Source: Trinickia mobilis
GTDB taxonomy: Bacteria > Pseudomonadota > Gammaproteobacteria > Burkholderiales > Burkholderiaceae
Length of the DNA: 64,000 bases
Direction: 5' to 3'
Assembly (NCBI RefSeq): GCF_017315705.1
Contig: NZ_JAFLRF010000002.1
Location: 248,001-312,000, forward strand
Shown piece by piece: positions 17,321-25,110 of this stretch. The notes under the pieces are model-generated. The model saw only the letters and a program-made list of their open reading frames with translations. It made no database searches and had not been told where the DNA came from. Position 1 is the stretch's first letter. Every line of letters begins with the position of its first letter. Made by a program: the position numbers and the translations under genes.

Positions 17321-18262
17321 TCAGCCCCCGGCGACTCCTTGCGTGTTGACGTAAAGCGCATATACCGACTGACACGAAGCCATGAACAGGCGGTTGCGCA
17401 TCAGTCCGCCGAAGCAAAGATTGGCGCATCGCTCGGGCAACGCGATCCGTCCGATGAGCTTGCCGCGCGGCGAAACGACCATTACGCCGTCGAGCTCGTC
17501 GCTACCCATGCCCCATCCGCACCATAGATTGCCGTGCACATCGCAGCGCAGGCCATCGATCGTGCCCGCGCCCGCGTCGAGAAACACACGGCCGTTTGCG
17601 ATCGCCGTGCCGTTATCGACCACGTCATACACCCGTATCATGCGATTCGGCGTACCGCGCGACTCGATGACATAGAGCAGGCTTTCGTCGGGCGAGAAGC
17701 AAAGGCCGTTCGGCCCTTTGATGTGGCCGGCGACGACAGTCGCCGCGCCGGATGCGCCGTCGACGCGATAGACGTTCTGCGGCAGCTCGGGCTGCGCCTG
17801 CCGGCCTTCGTAGTTGCCGAGAATGCCGAAGGGGGGGTCCGTGAACCAGATCGAACCGTCCGACTTGACCACCACGTCGTTCGGCGAGTTCAGCGGCTTG
17901 CCGTCGAAACGATCGAGGATCACCGTGAGCGAGCCGTCATACTCCGTGCGCGTGACGCGCCTGCCTCCGTGCTCGCAGGTAATCAGGCGTCCTTGACGAT
18001 CGCGCGTGTTGCCGTTTGCATAATTCGACGGGCTTCGGAACACGCTGACGGCACCGGTTTCCTCTTCCCACTTCATCATGCGGTTGTTCGGAATGTCGCT
18101 CCATAGCAGGTAGCGCCCGTCTCCGAACCAGACGGGCCCCTCCGCCCAGCGAAAGCCGGTCGCAAGGCGCTCGACGGCCGCATAGGGAAGCCGAAACTTC
18201 TCGAACTCGGGATCGAATACCTGAATGCGCGGATCGGGATAGCGCTCGCTCGCTTGCCACAT
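17321..18262 (-). CDS. SMP-30/gluconolactonase-family lactonase
   Basis: A 313-aa six-bladed beta-propeller lactonase. Family motifs are EGPVW (about 41-45, metal-binding Glu), NSPNDVVVKSDGSIWFTDP (about 122-140), KGPNGLCFSPDE (about 183-194) and DGLRCDVHGNLWCG (about 237-250, metal-binding Asp). Members hydrolyse aldono- or aldarolactones in the presence of a divalent metal. The upstream neighbour is 24 bp away. With a uronate dehydrogenase in the adjacent plus-strand operon, it fits opening of the aldarolactone that enzyme makes (inference). Confidence 0.86.
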   Translation of the reverse strand: MWQASERYPDPRIQVFDPEFEKFRLPYAAVERLATGFRWAEGPVWFGDGRYLLWSDIPNNRMMKWEEETGAVSVFRSPSNYANGNTRDRQGRLITCEHGGRRVTRTEYDGSLTVILDRFDGKPLNSPNDVVVKSDGSIWFTDPPFGILGNYEGRQAQPELPQNVYRVDGASGAATVVAGHIKGPNGLCFSPDESLLYVIESRGTPNRMIRVYDVVDNGTAIANGRVFLDAGAGTIDGLRCDVHGNLWCGWGMGSDELDGVMVVSPRGKLIGRIALPERCANLCFGGLMRNRLFMASCQSVYALYVNTQGVAGG

Positions 18263-18286
18263 GAAATAGGCTCCTCGTTCAAGGTG

Positions 18287-19288
18287 TCACTGCGCTTGCC
18301 GCGCTTCGCGGCGCACGGCGCGCGCTTCGGGATTGACGGTCGCTGCCGCCGCCCGGCCCTCCAGCGTCTCGATCAGGTTGAGCGCCGCACGCTGTGCCAT
18401 CGCCGCGCGCGTTGCGCGCGTCGCCGAACCGATATGCGGCAGCGCGACGACGCTCGGCAGCGCGTACAAGGGGGACTCGGCCGGCAGCGGCTCGCGCTCG
18501 AAGACATCGAGGCCGGCGCCGCGGATCCGGCCGGCTTTCAGCGCATCGACGAGCGCCCACTCGTCGACGACCGGGCCGCGCGACGCGTTGATCAGGATCG
18601 CGCTTGACTTCATCAGCGCGAATTCGCGCGCGCCGATGAGGTGATGCGTCTCGCTCGAAAGCGGCACCAACGTGCAAACGAAATCCGCTTGGGCGAGCAG
18701 CTCGTCGAGGGGGCAGCGCACGGCGCCGTAAGCGGATTCGGCTTGCGCATTCGGCTGCCGGTTCGTGTAGAGCACGCGCATGCCGAACCCGAGCGCCGCG
18801 CGGCGCGCCAGTGCGCCGCCGATACGCCCGAGCCCCACGATGCCGAGCGTCTTGCCGTGCACGTCGACGCCAAATAAGCGTTCATCGACATTGCCGGCCC
18901 ACGCCCCGCTCTTCGCCCAGTTGGCAAGCTCGACAACGCGGCGGGCGCTCGCCAGCATCAGCGCGAACGCGAGATCCGCTGTCGTTTCCGTCACCTCGCC
19001 GGGGGTATGGGTGAGCACGATGCCGCGGCGCGTCAGCTCGCCGACGTCGAAGGCGTCATAGCCCGCCGAAATCGTCGACGCCGCCTCGAGCAACGGTGCC
19101 GCATCCAGCAAGTCCGTCGTGATCTTGAGCATGTTGCCGATGATGCCGTGAGCGGCCCCGAGCGCTTCGATGAACGCGCGGCGATTGCCTTCGTCGACCG
19201 CGGCGAACTCGGTGACGTCGAAATGCCGGCGCAAGACGTCGACGACGTCCTTGGGCACCGCGCGGTAGAGCACGACTCGCTTTCTCAT
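18287..19288 (-). CDS. D-2-hydroxyacid dehydrogenase (NAD(P)-dependent)
   Basis: A 333-aa D-isomer-specific 2-hydroxyacid dehydrogenase. The NAD(P) motif GLGRIGGA is at 152-159 and the catalytic triad R237, E266 and H285 is intact (INASRGPVVDE, DVFEREPL, LPHIGSAT). The ATG at 19288 follows AAAGGATCGAGAG; the longer frame runs through the divergent promoter and is not credible. It is the first gene of a five-gene operon and would reduce a 2-keto acid such as tartronate semialdehyde/hydroxypyruvate or a keto-gluconate. A consensus promoter and an operator lie just upstream. Confidence 0.87.
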   Translation of the reverse strand: MRKRVVLYRAVPKDVVDVLRRHFDVTEFAAVDEGNRRAFIEALGAAHGIIGNMLKITTDLLDAAPLLEAASTISAGYDAFDVGELTRRGIVLTHTPGEVTETTADLAFALMLASARRVVELANWAKSGAWAGNVDERLFGVDVHGKTLGIVGLGRIGGALARRAALGFGMRVLYTNRQPNAQAESAYGAVRCPLDELLAQADFVCTLVPLSSETHHLIGAREFALMKSSAILINASRGPVVDEWALVDALKAGRIRGAGLDVFEREPLPAESPLYALPSVVALPHIGSATRATRAAMAQRAALNLIETLEGRAAAATVNPEARAVRREARQAQ

Positions 19289-19337
19289 CTCTCGATCCTT
19301 TGAAAAGGGTCCCCGGCACGACCGCCCGGCTGCTGAC

Positions 19338-19366
19338 TTGCGGCTCACTATAAAAGCCGATATGAT
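19338..19366 (+). promoter_or_regulatory. Predicted promoter for the IlvD/Edd-like gene
   Basis: A -10 box TATGAT (19361-19366) lies 17 nt after a weak -35 TTGCGG (19338-19343). A start site near 19373 would leave a leader of about 30 nt before the ATG at 19404. The operator-like palindrome at 19373-19392 would then sit on the transcription start. Confidence 0.4.
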
Positions 19367-19375
19367 CGCTGTCAA
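19347..19375 (-). promoter_or_regulatory. Near-consensus sigma-70 promoter for the five-gene minus-strand operon
   Basis: On the minus strand TTGACA (19375-19370) and TATAGT (19352-19347) are separated by exactly 17 nt. This is an unusually good match to the sigma-70 consensus, and a promoter this strong normally needs repression. It would drive the 2-hydroxyacid dehydrogenase, SMP-30, MFS, SDR and RraA genes. Confidence 0.65.
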
Positions 19376-19392
19376 GATTATTGATAATTTGG
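19373..19392. promoter_or_regulatory. Operator-like palindrome between divergent sugar-acid operons
   Basis: Imperfect palindrome CAAGATTAT-TG-ATAATTTGG (7 of 9 arm positions pair). It overlaps the minus-strand -35 and the likely plus-strand start site. A second, overlapping TTGGT-TG-ATACGA element, resembling GntR/FCD operators, follows at 19389-19401. One bound repressor could shut both promoters. The GntR product of 21268-22011 is the obvious candidate. Confidence 0.45.
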
Positions 19393-19403
19393 TTGATACG
19401 ATT

Positions 19404-21143
19404 ATGGACAAGAAGGCAGAGCAGGGCGGACTCAAGCAAGGACTCACCAATTACGGTGACGAGGGCTTTTCGCTGTTCCTACGCAAGGCGTTCATCAAGG
19501 GCGCGGGCTACACGGACGACGCGCTGTTGCGGCCGATCGTGGCGATTGCGAACACCGGCAGCGCATACAACCCCTGCCACGGCAACGCGCCGCAACTCGT
19601 CGAAGCCGTCAAGCGCGGGGTGATGCTGGCGGGAGGGTTGCCGGTCGAATTTCCGACGATCTCCATCGCCGAGAGCTTTTCGCACCCCACCAGCATGTAT
19701 CTGCGCAATCTCATGTCGATGGACACCGAGGAGATGCTCCGCGCGCAGCCAATGGACGCGGCCGTGCTGATCGGCGGCTGCGATAAGACGGTGCCGGCCC
19801 AGTTGATGGGAGCCGCAGCGGCAGGCGTACCCGCGATCCAACTCGTCACCGGTGCCATGCTGACGGGCTCGCATCGCGGCGAACGGGTCGGCGCATGCAC
19901 CGATTGCCGGCGCTACTGGGCGCGCTTTCGCGGCGACGAAATCGACGCGCGCGAAATCGACGACGTCAACAACCAGCTCGTGCCGACGGTGGGCACCTGT
20001 TCGGTGATGGGCACGGCAAGCACCATGGCTTGCATCGCAGAGGCGCTCGGGATCATGCTGCCCGGCGGCGCGAGTGCGCCCGCGGTGACGGCGGACCGCA
20101 TCCGCATCGCCGAACGCACCGGCGCGGCAGCCGTGGCGATGATCGCCAACCGGCTGACGCCCGATCGCATCCTCACGCCAGCCGCATTCGAGAACGCATT
20201 GCGCGTGCTGCTCGCCGTCGGCGGCTCGACGAACGGGATCATTCACCTGACGGCGATTGCCGGCCGCCTCGGCATCGAAATCGAGCTCGACGCGGTCGAC
20301 AAAATGGCACGCGAAACGCCGGTACTCGTCGATCTCAAGCCGTCGGGCCAGCATTACATGGAAGACCTGCACAAGGCCGGGGGGCTCACGGCCGTGCTGC
20401 GCGAACTCAAGCCGCTGCTTCACCTCGATGCGCTCACCGTCACCGGCCGCACGCTCGGCGAGGAACTCGAGGCCGCACCGGCGAGCTTCAAGCAAAGCGT
20501 GGTGCGCCCGTTCGATGCGCCGATCTTCCCGCAAGGCGGCATCGCCGTATTGCACGGCAACCTTGCGCCGCGCGGCGCGATCATCAAGCAGTCCGCTGCC
20601 GACGCCGAATTGATGGAACACGAGGCGCGCGCAGTCGTCTTCGAGAACGCCGAGGATCTCGCACGGCGCATCGACGACCCCGGGCTCGATGTCGAAGCCG
20701 ACGACATCCTCGTGCTCAAGGGCATCGGCCCGGTCGGTGCACCGGGCATGCCCGAAGCGGGTTACATCCCGATCCCGAAAAAGCTGGGCCGGCTCGGCGT
20801 CAAAGACATGGTGCGCATCTCCGATGGCCGCATGAGCGGCACGGCGGCGGGAACGATCGTTCTGCACGTGACGCCGGAAGCGGCGATCGGCGGTCCGTTG
20901 GCGCTCGTGCGCACAGGCGACCGGATTCGGCTGAGCGTTGCCAAGCGATCGATCGAGCTGCTCGTCGATGACGATGAACTGCGCCGGCGCCGTGAGCAAC
21001 TGCCGGCGCACACCATCGATCCGCACGAGCGCGGCTACAGGAAGCTGTTCCTGACCTCGATCACACAAGCGGACCAAGGCTGCGATTTCGATTTCCTGCG
21101 GGCGTCGCAGCAGACCGCGAAGGTGCCTAAGCTGCGCGAATGA
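19404..21143 (+). CDS. IlvD/Edd-family dehydratase (sugar-acid dehydratase type)
   Basis: A 579-aa Fe-S dehydratase. The cluster cysteines are C58 (NPCHG), C126 (GGCDKT) and C199 (GTCSVMG), and the C-terminal DGRMSGT motif is present. The family covers dihydroxy-acid, phosphogluconate, L-arabonate, D-xylonate and D-gluconate dehydratases. The location next to lactonase, uronate dehydrogenase and transporter genes points to an aldonate or aldarate rather than branched-chain amino acid synthesis. I placed the start at ATG 19404 because the next upstream start (19362) falls inside the divergent promoter. It leads a plus-strand gene series up to the LacI gene. Confidence 0.87.
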   Translation: MDKKAEQGGLKQGLTNYGDEGFSLFLRKAFIKGAGYTDDALLRPIVAIANTGSAYNPCHGNAPQLVEAVKRGVMLAGGLPVEFPTISIAESFSHPTSMYLRNLMSMDTEEMLRAQPMDAAVLIGGCDKTVPAQLMGAAAAGVPAIQLVTGAMLTGSHRGERVGACTDCRRYWARFRGDEIDAREIDDVNNQLVPTVGTCSVMGTASTMACIAEALGIMLPGGASAPAVTADRIRIAERTGAAAVAMIANRLTPDRILTPAAFENALRVLLAVGGSTNGIIHLTAIAGRLGIEIELDAVDKMARETPVLVDLKPSGQHYMEDLHKAGGLTAVLRELKPLLHLDALTVTGRTLGEELEAAPASFKQSVVRPFDAPIFPQGGIAVLHGNLAPRGAIIKQSAADAELMEHEARAVVFENAEDLARRIDDPGLDVEADDILVLKGIGPVGAPGMPEAGYIPIPKKLGRLGVKDMVRISDGRMSGTAAGTIVLHVTPEAAIGGPLALVRTGDRIRLSVAKRSIELLVDDDELRRRREQLPAHTIDPHERGYRKLFLTSITQADQGCDFDFLRASQQTAKVPKLRE

Positions 21144-21267
21144 GCGTGCGCTCTCGCGCACGGCGAGCCTGCCGCCCGCGAGCGGCAAGCCGTGACGGTT
21201 CGCGGACGACTTTGTTTATACTGGGCGGCTTTCCGGAACACCCACGCATCTGCGTCATCCGATCGAC

Positions 21268-22011
21268 ATGAAAAGCGTCCCGACTTCCAACCGGTCATCA
21301 GGCAAGGGCCCGAGCCGCGCGCCGCGCGCCGCGGCCGTGCGGGACCGTGACATCGACGCCAACGTCGCCCGCGTGTCCGACACGCTCGAAGAGCAGATCG
21401 TGCTCGGCGTGCTGCATCCGCGCGAACGCCTGGTGGAGGACGACCTCTGCGAGCGCTTCACGTTGAAGCGCCATGTGGTGCGGCAGGTGCTCGCCGAGCT
21501 CGAGCAACGCGGTCTCGTCGAACGGCGCAAGAATGTCGGCGCGCTGGTGAAGTCATATACGCCGCAGGAAGTCACGGATCTATATGCGGTGCGGGAGATT
21601 CTCGAAACCAGCGCAGCCCAGCGCATTGCCCTGCCGGTCGCGCCGGAGCAGCTCGCGGAGCTCGCCGAAATCCAGAAGGCGCACGACGCCGCCACCCTGG
21701 CGGGCGACATGCGCGGCGTGTTTCGGTCGAACATGGCGTTTCACCGCGCCTTGTTCGCGCTATCGGAGAACCGCGCCTTGACCGAAGCCATCCGCGAGTA
21801 CGAGCGGCGCACGCATGCCATCCGTTCCGCCACCCTGATGTTTCCGCAATACGTCGAGAAGGCCCGCATCGAACATCATCAAATGCTCGAAGCGCTCGCG
21901 GCGCGCGACCAGTCGAGGCTCGTCGAGCTGTGCCGCGAGCATCTGATCCCGGCGCGCGATGCGTATATCGAGGCGTACCACCGCCGCCTCGGCGCGGCGG
22001 CCATCAGCTAG
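21268..22011 (+). CDS. GntR-family transcriptional regulator (FCD/FadR subfamily)
   Basis: A 247-aa regulator with a winged helix-turn-helix at about 35-100 (LCERFTLKRHVVRQVLAELEQRGLVERR) and an all-helical FCD ligand domain at about 105-235, including the metal-binding pattern with FRSNMAFHRALF and EHHQMLEAL. FCD GntR proteins often sense sugar acids or their keto-deoxy products. It lies between the IlvD-like and the enolase-superfamily genes and is a good candidate for the operator at 19373-19392. A 31-residue basic N-terminal extension precedes the HTH. Confidence 0.87.
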   Translation: MKSVPTSNRSSGKGPSRAPRAAAVRDRDIDANVARVSDTLEEQIVLGVLHPRERLVEDDLCERFTLKRHVVRQVLAELEQRGLVERRKNVGALVKSYTPQEVTDLYAVREILETSAAQRIALPVAPEQLAELAEIQKAHDAATLAGDMRGVFRSNMAFHRALFALSENRALTEAIREYERRTHAIRSATLMFPQYVEKARIEHHQMLEALAARDQSRLVELCREHLIPARDAYIEAYHRRLGAAAIS

Positions 22012-22099
22012 GGCGGACAGGCGCGCCTGGCGCCCGCGCCGCGCACACCCTGCCGTTTCCGATTTGACTTCGCAGTGCTCGCCGCCTATAGTTGGCCAC

Positions 22100-22115
22100 T
22101 GGTAAGCGCTTACAA
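22100..22115. promoter_or_regulatory. LacI-type operator, perfect core GTAAGCGCTTAC
   Basis: A perfect 12-bp palindrome inside TGGTAAGCGCTTACAA, the classical LacI/GalR-family operator form with a central CpG. It lies 78 bp before the start of the enolase-superfamily gene. The LacI-family gene at 25111 is at the end of this gene series. Confidence 0.75.
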
Positions 22116-22192
22116 TTCAAGGTCGGCAATCAAAGCGCGGGGCCGAATCGGCGTTATTTTCAGCTTTATTCGATGATGAATTGGCGGAGACG

Positions 22193-23368
22193 ATGGACAG
22201 CATCACCCAGCAACTCTGTGAAAGCGCTTACATGCATGACGCGCGAATCGAGCGGATTCAAGCCCGAACCGTGCGCGTTCCACTTGCCCGTCAAACCTCG
22301 TTCGCCACTCGCCGAGTCGAATCGCGCGATTACACGATCGTCCGTATCGAGACGGCCGACGGCTGTTACGGCATCGGCTTTTGCTACGGCGGCCACCGAG
22401 GCGGCACGCTGGTGACGCATGCCGTGCGCGAACTGTTTGCCCCGCAATTGCGCGGACGTTCGGCACTCGAAGTCGAAGGGCTGTGGCGCGAGATGTACCA
22501 GGACTCGCTGCTGCATGGACGAGCCGGCTCGGTGATGCGTGCCCTGTCGGCCATCGACATCGCCCTGTGGGACCGCAATGCGCGCGCCGCCGGATTGCCG
22601 CTCAGCCGCTATCTCGGCGCGACCGCCGCCGAGCGGGTGCCGGCCTATGCGAGCGGCGGCTACTACCTCGACGGCAAGAGCCCGGCCATGCTCGGCGAGG
22701 AGCTCGCCGGATACGTGGCGCTCGGCTTCAACGCGGTGAAGATGAAAGTCGGACGGCTCGACCCGAAGAGCGAAGAGGCGCGTATTCGCGCGGCACGCGA
22801 GGCCATCGGCGACGACGTGCTGTTGATGCTCGATGCGAACAATGCGTGGAGCGACGTTTCCACGGCGCTCGAGTACATGAAACGCTACGAGCCGTACGAT
22901 CCCTTCTGGATCGAGGAGCCGTTCAGCCCGGACGACATCGAGAGCCACGCGCAGCTCGCGCGCCGCACGCCGGTCGCGGTCGCGACCGGCGAGATCGAAG
23001 CGGGTCGCTGGCGCCATCACGAACTGCTTGAAAAACGCGCCGCGTCCATTCTGCAATCGGATGCTGCGGTCTGCGGCGGCATCAGCGAATGGCGCCGCAT
23101 TGCGGCCATGGCGGCGGGTTTTGGCGTGACCGTCTGCCCTCACTGGTTCCACGATCTGCACGTGCACCTCGTGGCTTCGACCTCGAACGCGCGATATGTC
23201 GAGTTCTTTCCCGACGACGCCGTGCTCAACTTTCGCCGCTTGATCGATCGCCAGCTCGTCGTCGAACAGGGTGCGCTCGTGGTGCCGACAGCACCGGGGC
23301 TCGGCTTCGATTTCGACGAGCGTGTGCTCGACAGCTACGATGTCGACGCCGGCGACGCCGGCGCGTGA
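22193..23368 (+). CDS. Mandelate racemase/muconate lactonizing enzyme family protein (enolase superfamily)
   Basis: A 391-aa enolase-superfamily enzyme. Visible catalytic elements: KMK (K183 and K185), metal ligands D214 (LDANNAW), E241 (IEEPF) and E267 (TGEIEAGR), and H317 in the CPHWFHDLH segment. This pattern suits acid-sugar dehydratases, racemases or aldarolactone cycloisomerases. The ATG at 22193 is chosen for its GGCGGAGACG site; a second possible start at 22232 lies after a LacI-type operator that falls inside the first codons. It is the first metabolic gene before an MBL-fold hydrolase and uronate dehydrogenase. Confidence 0.85.
   Translation: MDSITQQLCESAYMHDARIERIQARTVRVPLARQTSFATRRVESRDYTIVRIETADGCYGIGFCYGGHRGGTLVTHAVRELFAPQLRGRSALEVEGLWREMYQDSLLHGRAGSVMRALSAIDIALWDRNARAAGLPLSRYLGATAAERVPAYASGGYYLDGKSPAMLGEELAGYVALGFNAVKMKVGRLDPKSEEARIRAAREAIGDDVLLMLDANNAWSDVSTALEYMKRYEPYDPFWIEEPFSPDDIESHAQLARRTPVAVATGEIEAGRWRHHELLEKRAASILQSDAAVCGGISEWRRIAAMAAGFGVTVCPHWFHDLHVHLVASTSNARYVEFFPDDAVLNFRRLIDRQLVVEQGALVVPTAPGLGFDFDERVLDSYDVDAGDAGA
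22217..22234. promoter_or_regulatory. Second LacI-type operator, within the 5' end of the gene
   Basis: TGTGAAAGCGCTTACATG pairs at 10 of 12 core positions with the upstream operator. The two centres are 118 bp apart, a spacing compatible with DNA looping by a LacI tetramer or with a double block. If translation starts at 22193, this site lies inside codons 9-14. Confidence 0.6.
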
Positions 23369-23399
23369 GCGGCGCCCGGCTCGAAATGAAACCCTCACC

Positions 23400-24182
23400 A
23401 TGTCCACCTTCACTATCGTGCCGATTCGCTGCGGCGACATCGTGAATCACGCGCGCTCGTGCTTTCTCTACCGCAAGGATTGCGGCGGCGCGCATCTGAA
23501 TGCACCTTGCATCGCTTGGCTGCTGCGAAGCGATGCACACACCGTTATCGTCGATGCCGGCCCCGGGTCGCGCGCACGAGCGCCGCAGTGCTACACCGAA
23601 TCCGACGCCGGCCACGACGACTTGCTGCAGTACGGCCTCGCGAGAGCAGGCGTGGAGCCTGACGCCATCGAGCTGGTCATCCTTACGCACCTGCACCACG
23701 ACCACGTGGGCGGAGCCCGCCTCTTCCGCAACGCGAGGTTCCACGTTCAGGAGGCCGAACTGAAGGAGGCGGTGTGGCCGGTGCCGTTTCAACGCCCGAT
23801 CTACGGGACGAATCAGCGGGGCAAGACGCCGCCCTGGATCGACGTGCTCGACCGCATGATGGTCGCTCACGGCGACGAAAACGTACTGCCCGGCATTCGC
23901 GTGCTGAAGCTGCCGGGACACACCGCCGGCTCGCAGGGGGTACTCGTCGACACGGACGACGGTCCGTATCTCATCGCAGGCGACCTGATCCCGCTCTACG
24001 AGAACTGGCCTGCGCACGGCGGCGAGCCGGTGCCGAACGGCAACCATACGGACTTGCGCGCCTACGACGACAGTTTTCGGCGCATCGCCGCGCTGCGCGC
24101 CAAGGTGCTGCCCGCACATGACCCGCGCGTCTTCGAATGCGCATCGTATCCGCCGGGGCAAGACCCCGCCGTCAATCCCTAA
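23400..24182 (+). CDS. Metallo-beta-lactamase-fold hydrolase
   Basis: A 260-aa MBL-fold enzyme with THLHHDHVGG, giving the HxHxDH zinc motif H97, H99, D101 and H102, then GHTAGSQG and AGDLIPLYENW later in the chain. It belongs with the AHL-lactonase-like group but sits between an enolase-superfamily gene and uronate dehydrogenase. A role in opening a sugar lactone is therefore the simplest guess, parallel to the SMP-30 protein of the divergent operon. The start is ATG 23400, 32 nt after the previous stop. Confidence 0.82.
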   Translation: MSTFTIVPIRCGDIVNHARSCFLYRKDCGGAHLNAPCIAWLLRSDAHTVIVDAGPGSRARAPQCYTESDAGHDDLLQYGLARAGVEPDAIELVILTHLHHDHVGGARLFRNARFHVQEAELKEAVWPVPFQRPIYGTNQRGKTPPWIDVLDRMMVAHGDENVLPGIRVLKLPGHTAGSQGVLVDTDDGPYLIAGDLIPLYENWPAHGGEPVPNGNHTDLRAYDDSFRRIAALRAKVLPAHDPRVFECASYPPGQDPAVNP

Positions 24183-24198
24183 ACGAAGGAGCCATTGG

Positions 24199-25008
24199 AT
24201 GACTCGAGTTTTGATCACAGGTGCCGCGGGGCACATCGGCCGCGTCTTGCGAAAGGGCTTGCAGGGCCACTATTCCCTCGTGCGGCTCGCCGATATTGCC
24301 GCTCAGGAACCGGCCGGCCCCGGCGAACAGGTGGTGAGCGTCGACATCACCGATCCCATCCAGCTCGCGGGCGCGATGGACGGCATGGATTGCGTCGTGC
24401 ATCTCGCGGGCATTCCCGATGAGGCCAGCTGGGACCGCATCCGCCGCATGAACATCGAAGGCTGCTACAACGTTTTCGAGTCGGCGCGCAGTGCGGGCGT
24501 GAAGCGCGTGATATTCGCCAGCTCCAACCACGCGGTCGGCTTTCATCGGCGCGACCGGATGATCGACGACACCGTGACGCCCCGCCCCGACAGCCGGTAC
24601 GGCTTATCGAAGGTGTTCGGAGAGGCAGTGGGACGGCTGTATGCCGACAAGTACGGTCTTTCCGTCGCCTGCCTGCGCATCGGGTCGTTCCGCCCCGACG
24701 ACCGCCCGACCGCCCCGCGCCATCTGTCGACGTGGATCAGCCACCGTGACACCGTGCAGCTCGTGCGCCGCGCGATCGATCATCCGGACTATCACTTCAT
24801 CGTCGCGTATGGCGTGTCCGCCAACGCGCGCAACCGCTGGGACAACTCGAACGTGCGCTTCCTCGGCTACCAGCCGGAGGACGACGCCGAACACTACGCC
24901 GCGCAAATCCTGGCGACGGGCGCGCGCGAAGACGAGCGGGAGGCGCTGTTTCATGGCGGCTTCGGCTGTCTCAACGAGTTCGCGGGACGCATCGAGGAGA
25001 TCGACTGA
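24199..25008 (+). CDS. udh: Uronate dehydrogenase
   Basis: A 269-aa NAD-dependent extended SDR that oxidises D-glucuronate or D-galacturonate to the aldarolactone. The nucleotide motif GAAGHIG is at 8-14, the uronate dehydrogenase hallmark SSNHAVGF at 108-115, and the catalytic Y134xxxK138 (YGLSK) is intact. Length and motifs match the Agrobacterium and Pseudomonas enzymes. GAAGGAG precedes the ATG at 24199. This gene fixes the island's theme: oxidative catabolism of a hexuronate through an aldarate. Confidence 0.88.
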   Translation: MTRVLITGAAGHIGRVLRKGLQGHYSLVRLADIAAQEPAGPGEQVVSVDITDPIQLAGAMDGMDCVVHLAGIPDEASWDRIRRMNIEGCYNVFESARSAGVKRVIFASSNHAVGFHRRDRMIDDTVTPRPDSRYGLSKVFGEAVGRLYADKYGLSVACLRIGSFRPDDRPTAPRHLSTWISHRDTVQLVRRAIDHPDYHFIVAYGVSANARNRWDNSNVRFLGYQPEDDAEHYAAQILATGAREDEREALFHGGFGCLNEFAGRIEEID

Positions 25009-25110
25009 TGCGGTATGCGGGCCCCGGTGCTCGGGCGGCTCGCCCGCGCACGGTTCAGCCGGCCGTCGTGCCACGCCCGTCTGTCTTTTCGCCAAGCATG
25101 AGGTGCGCCG

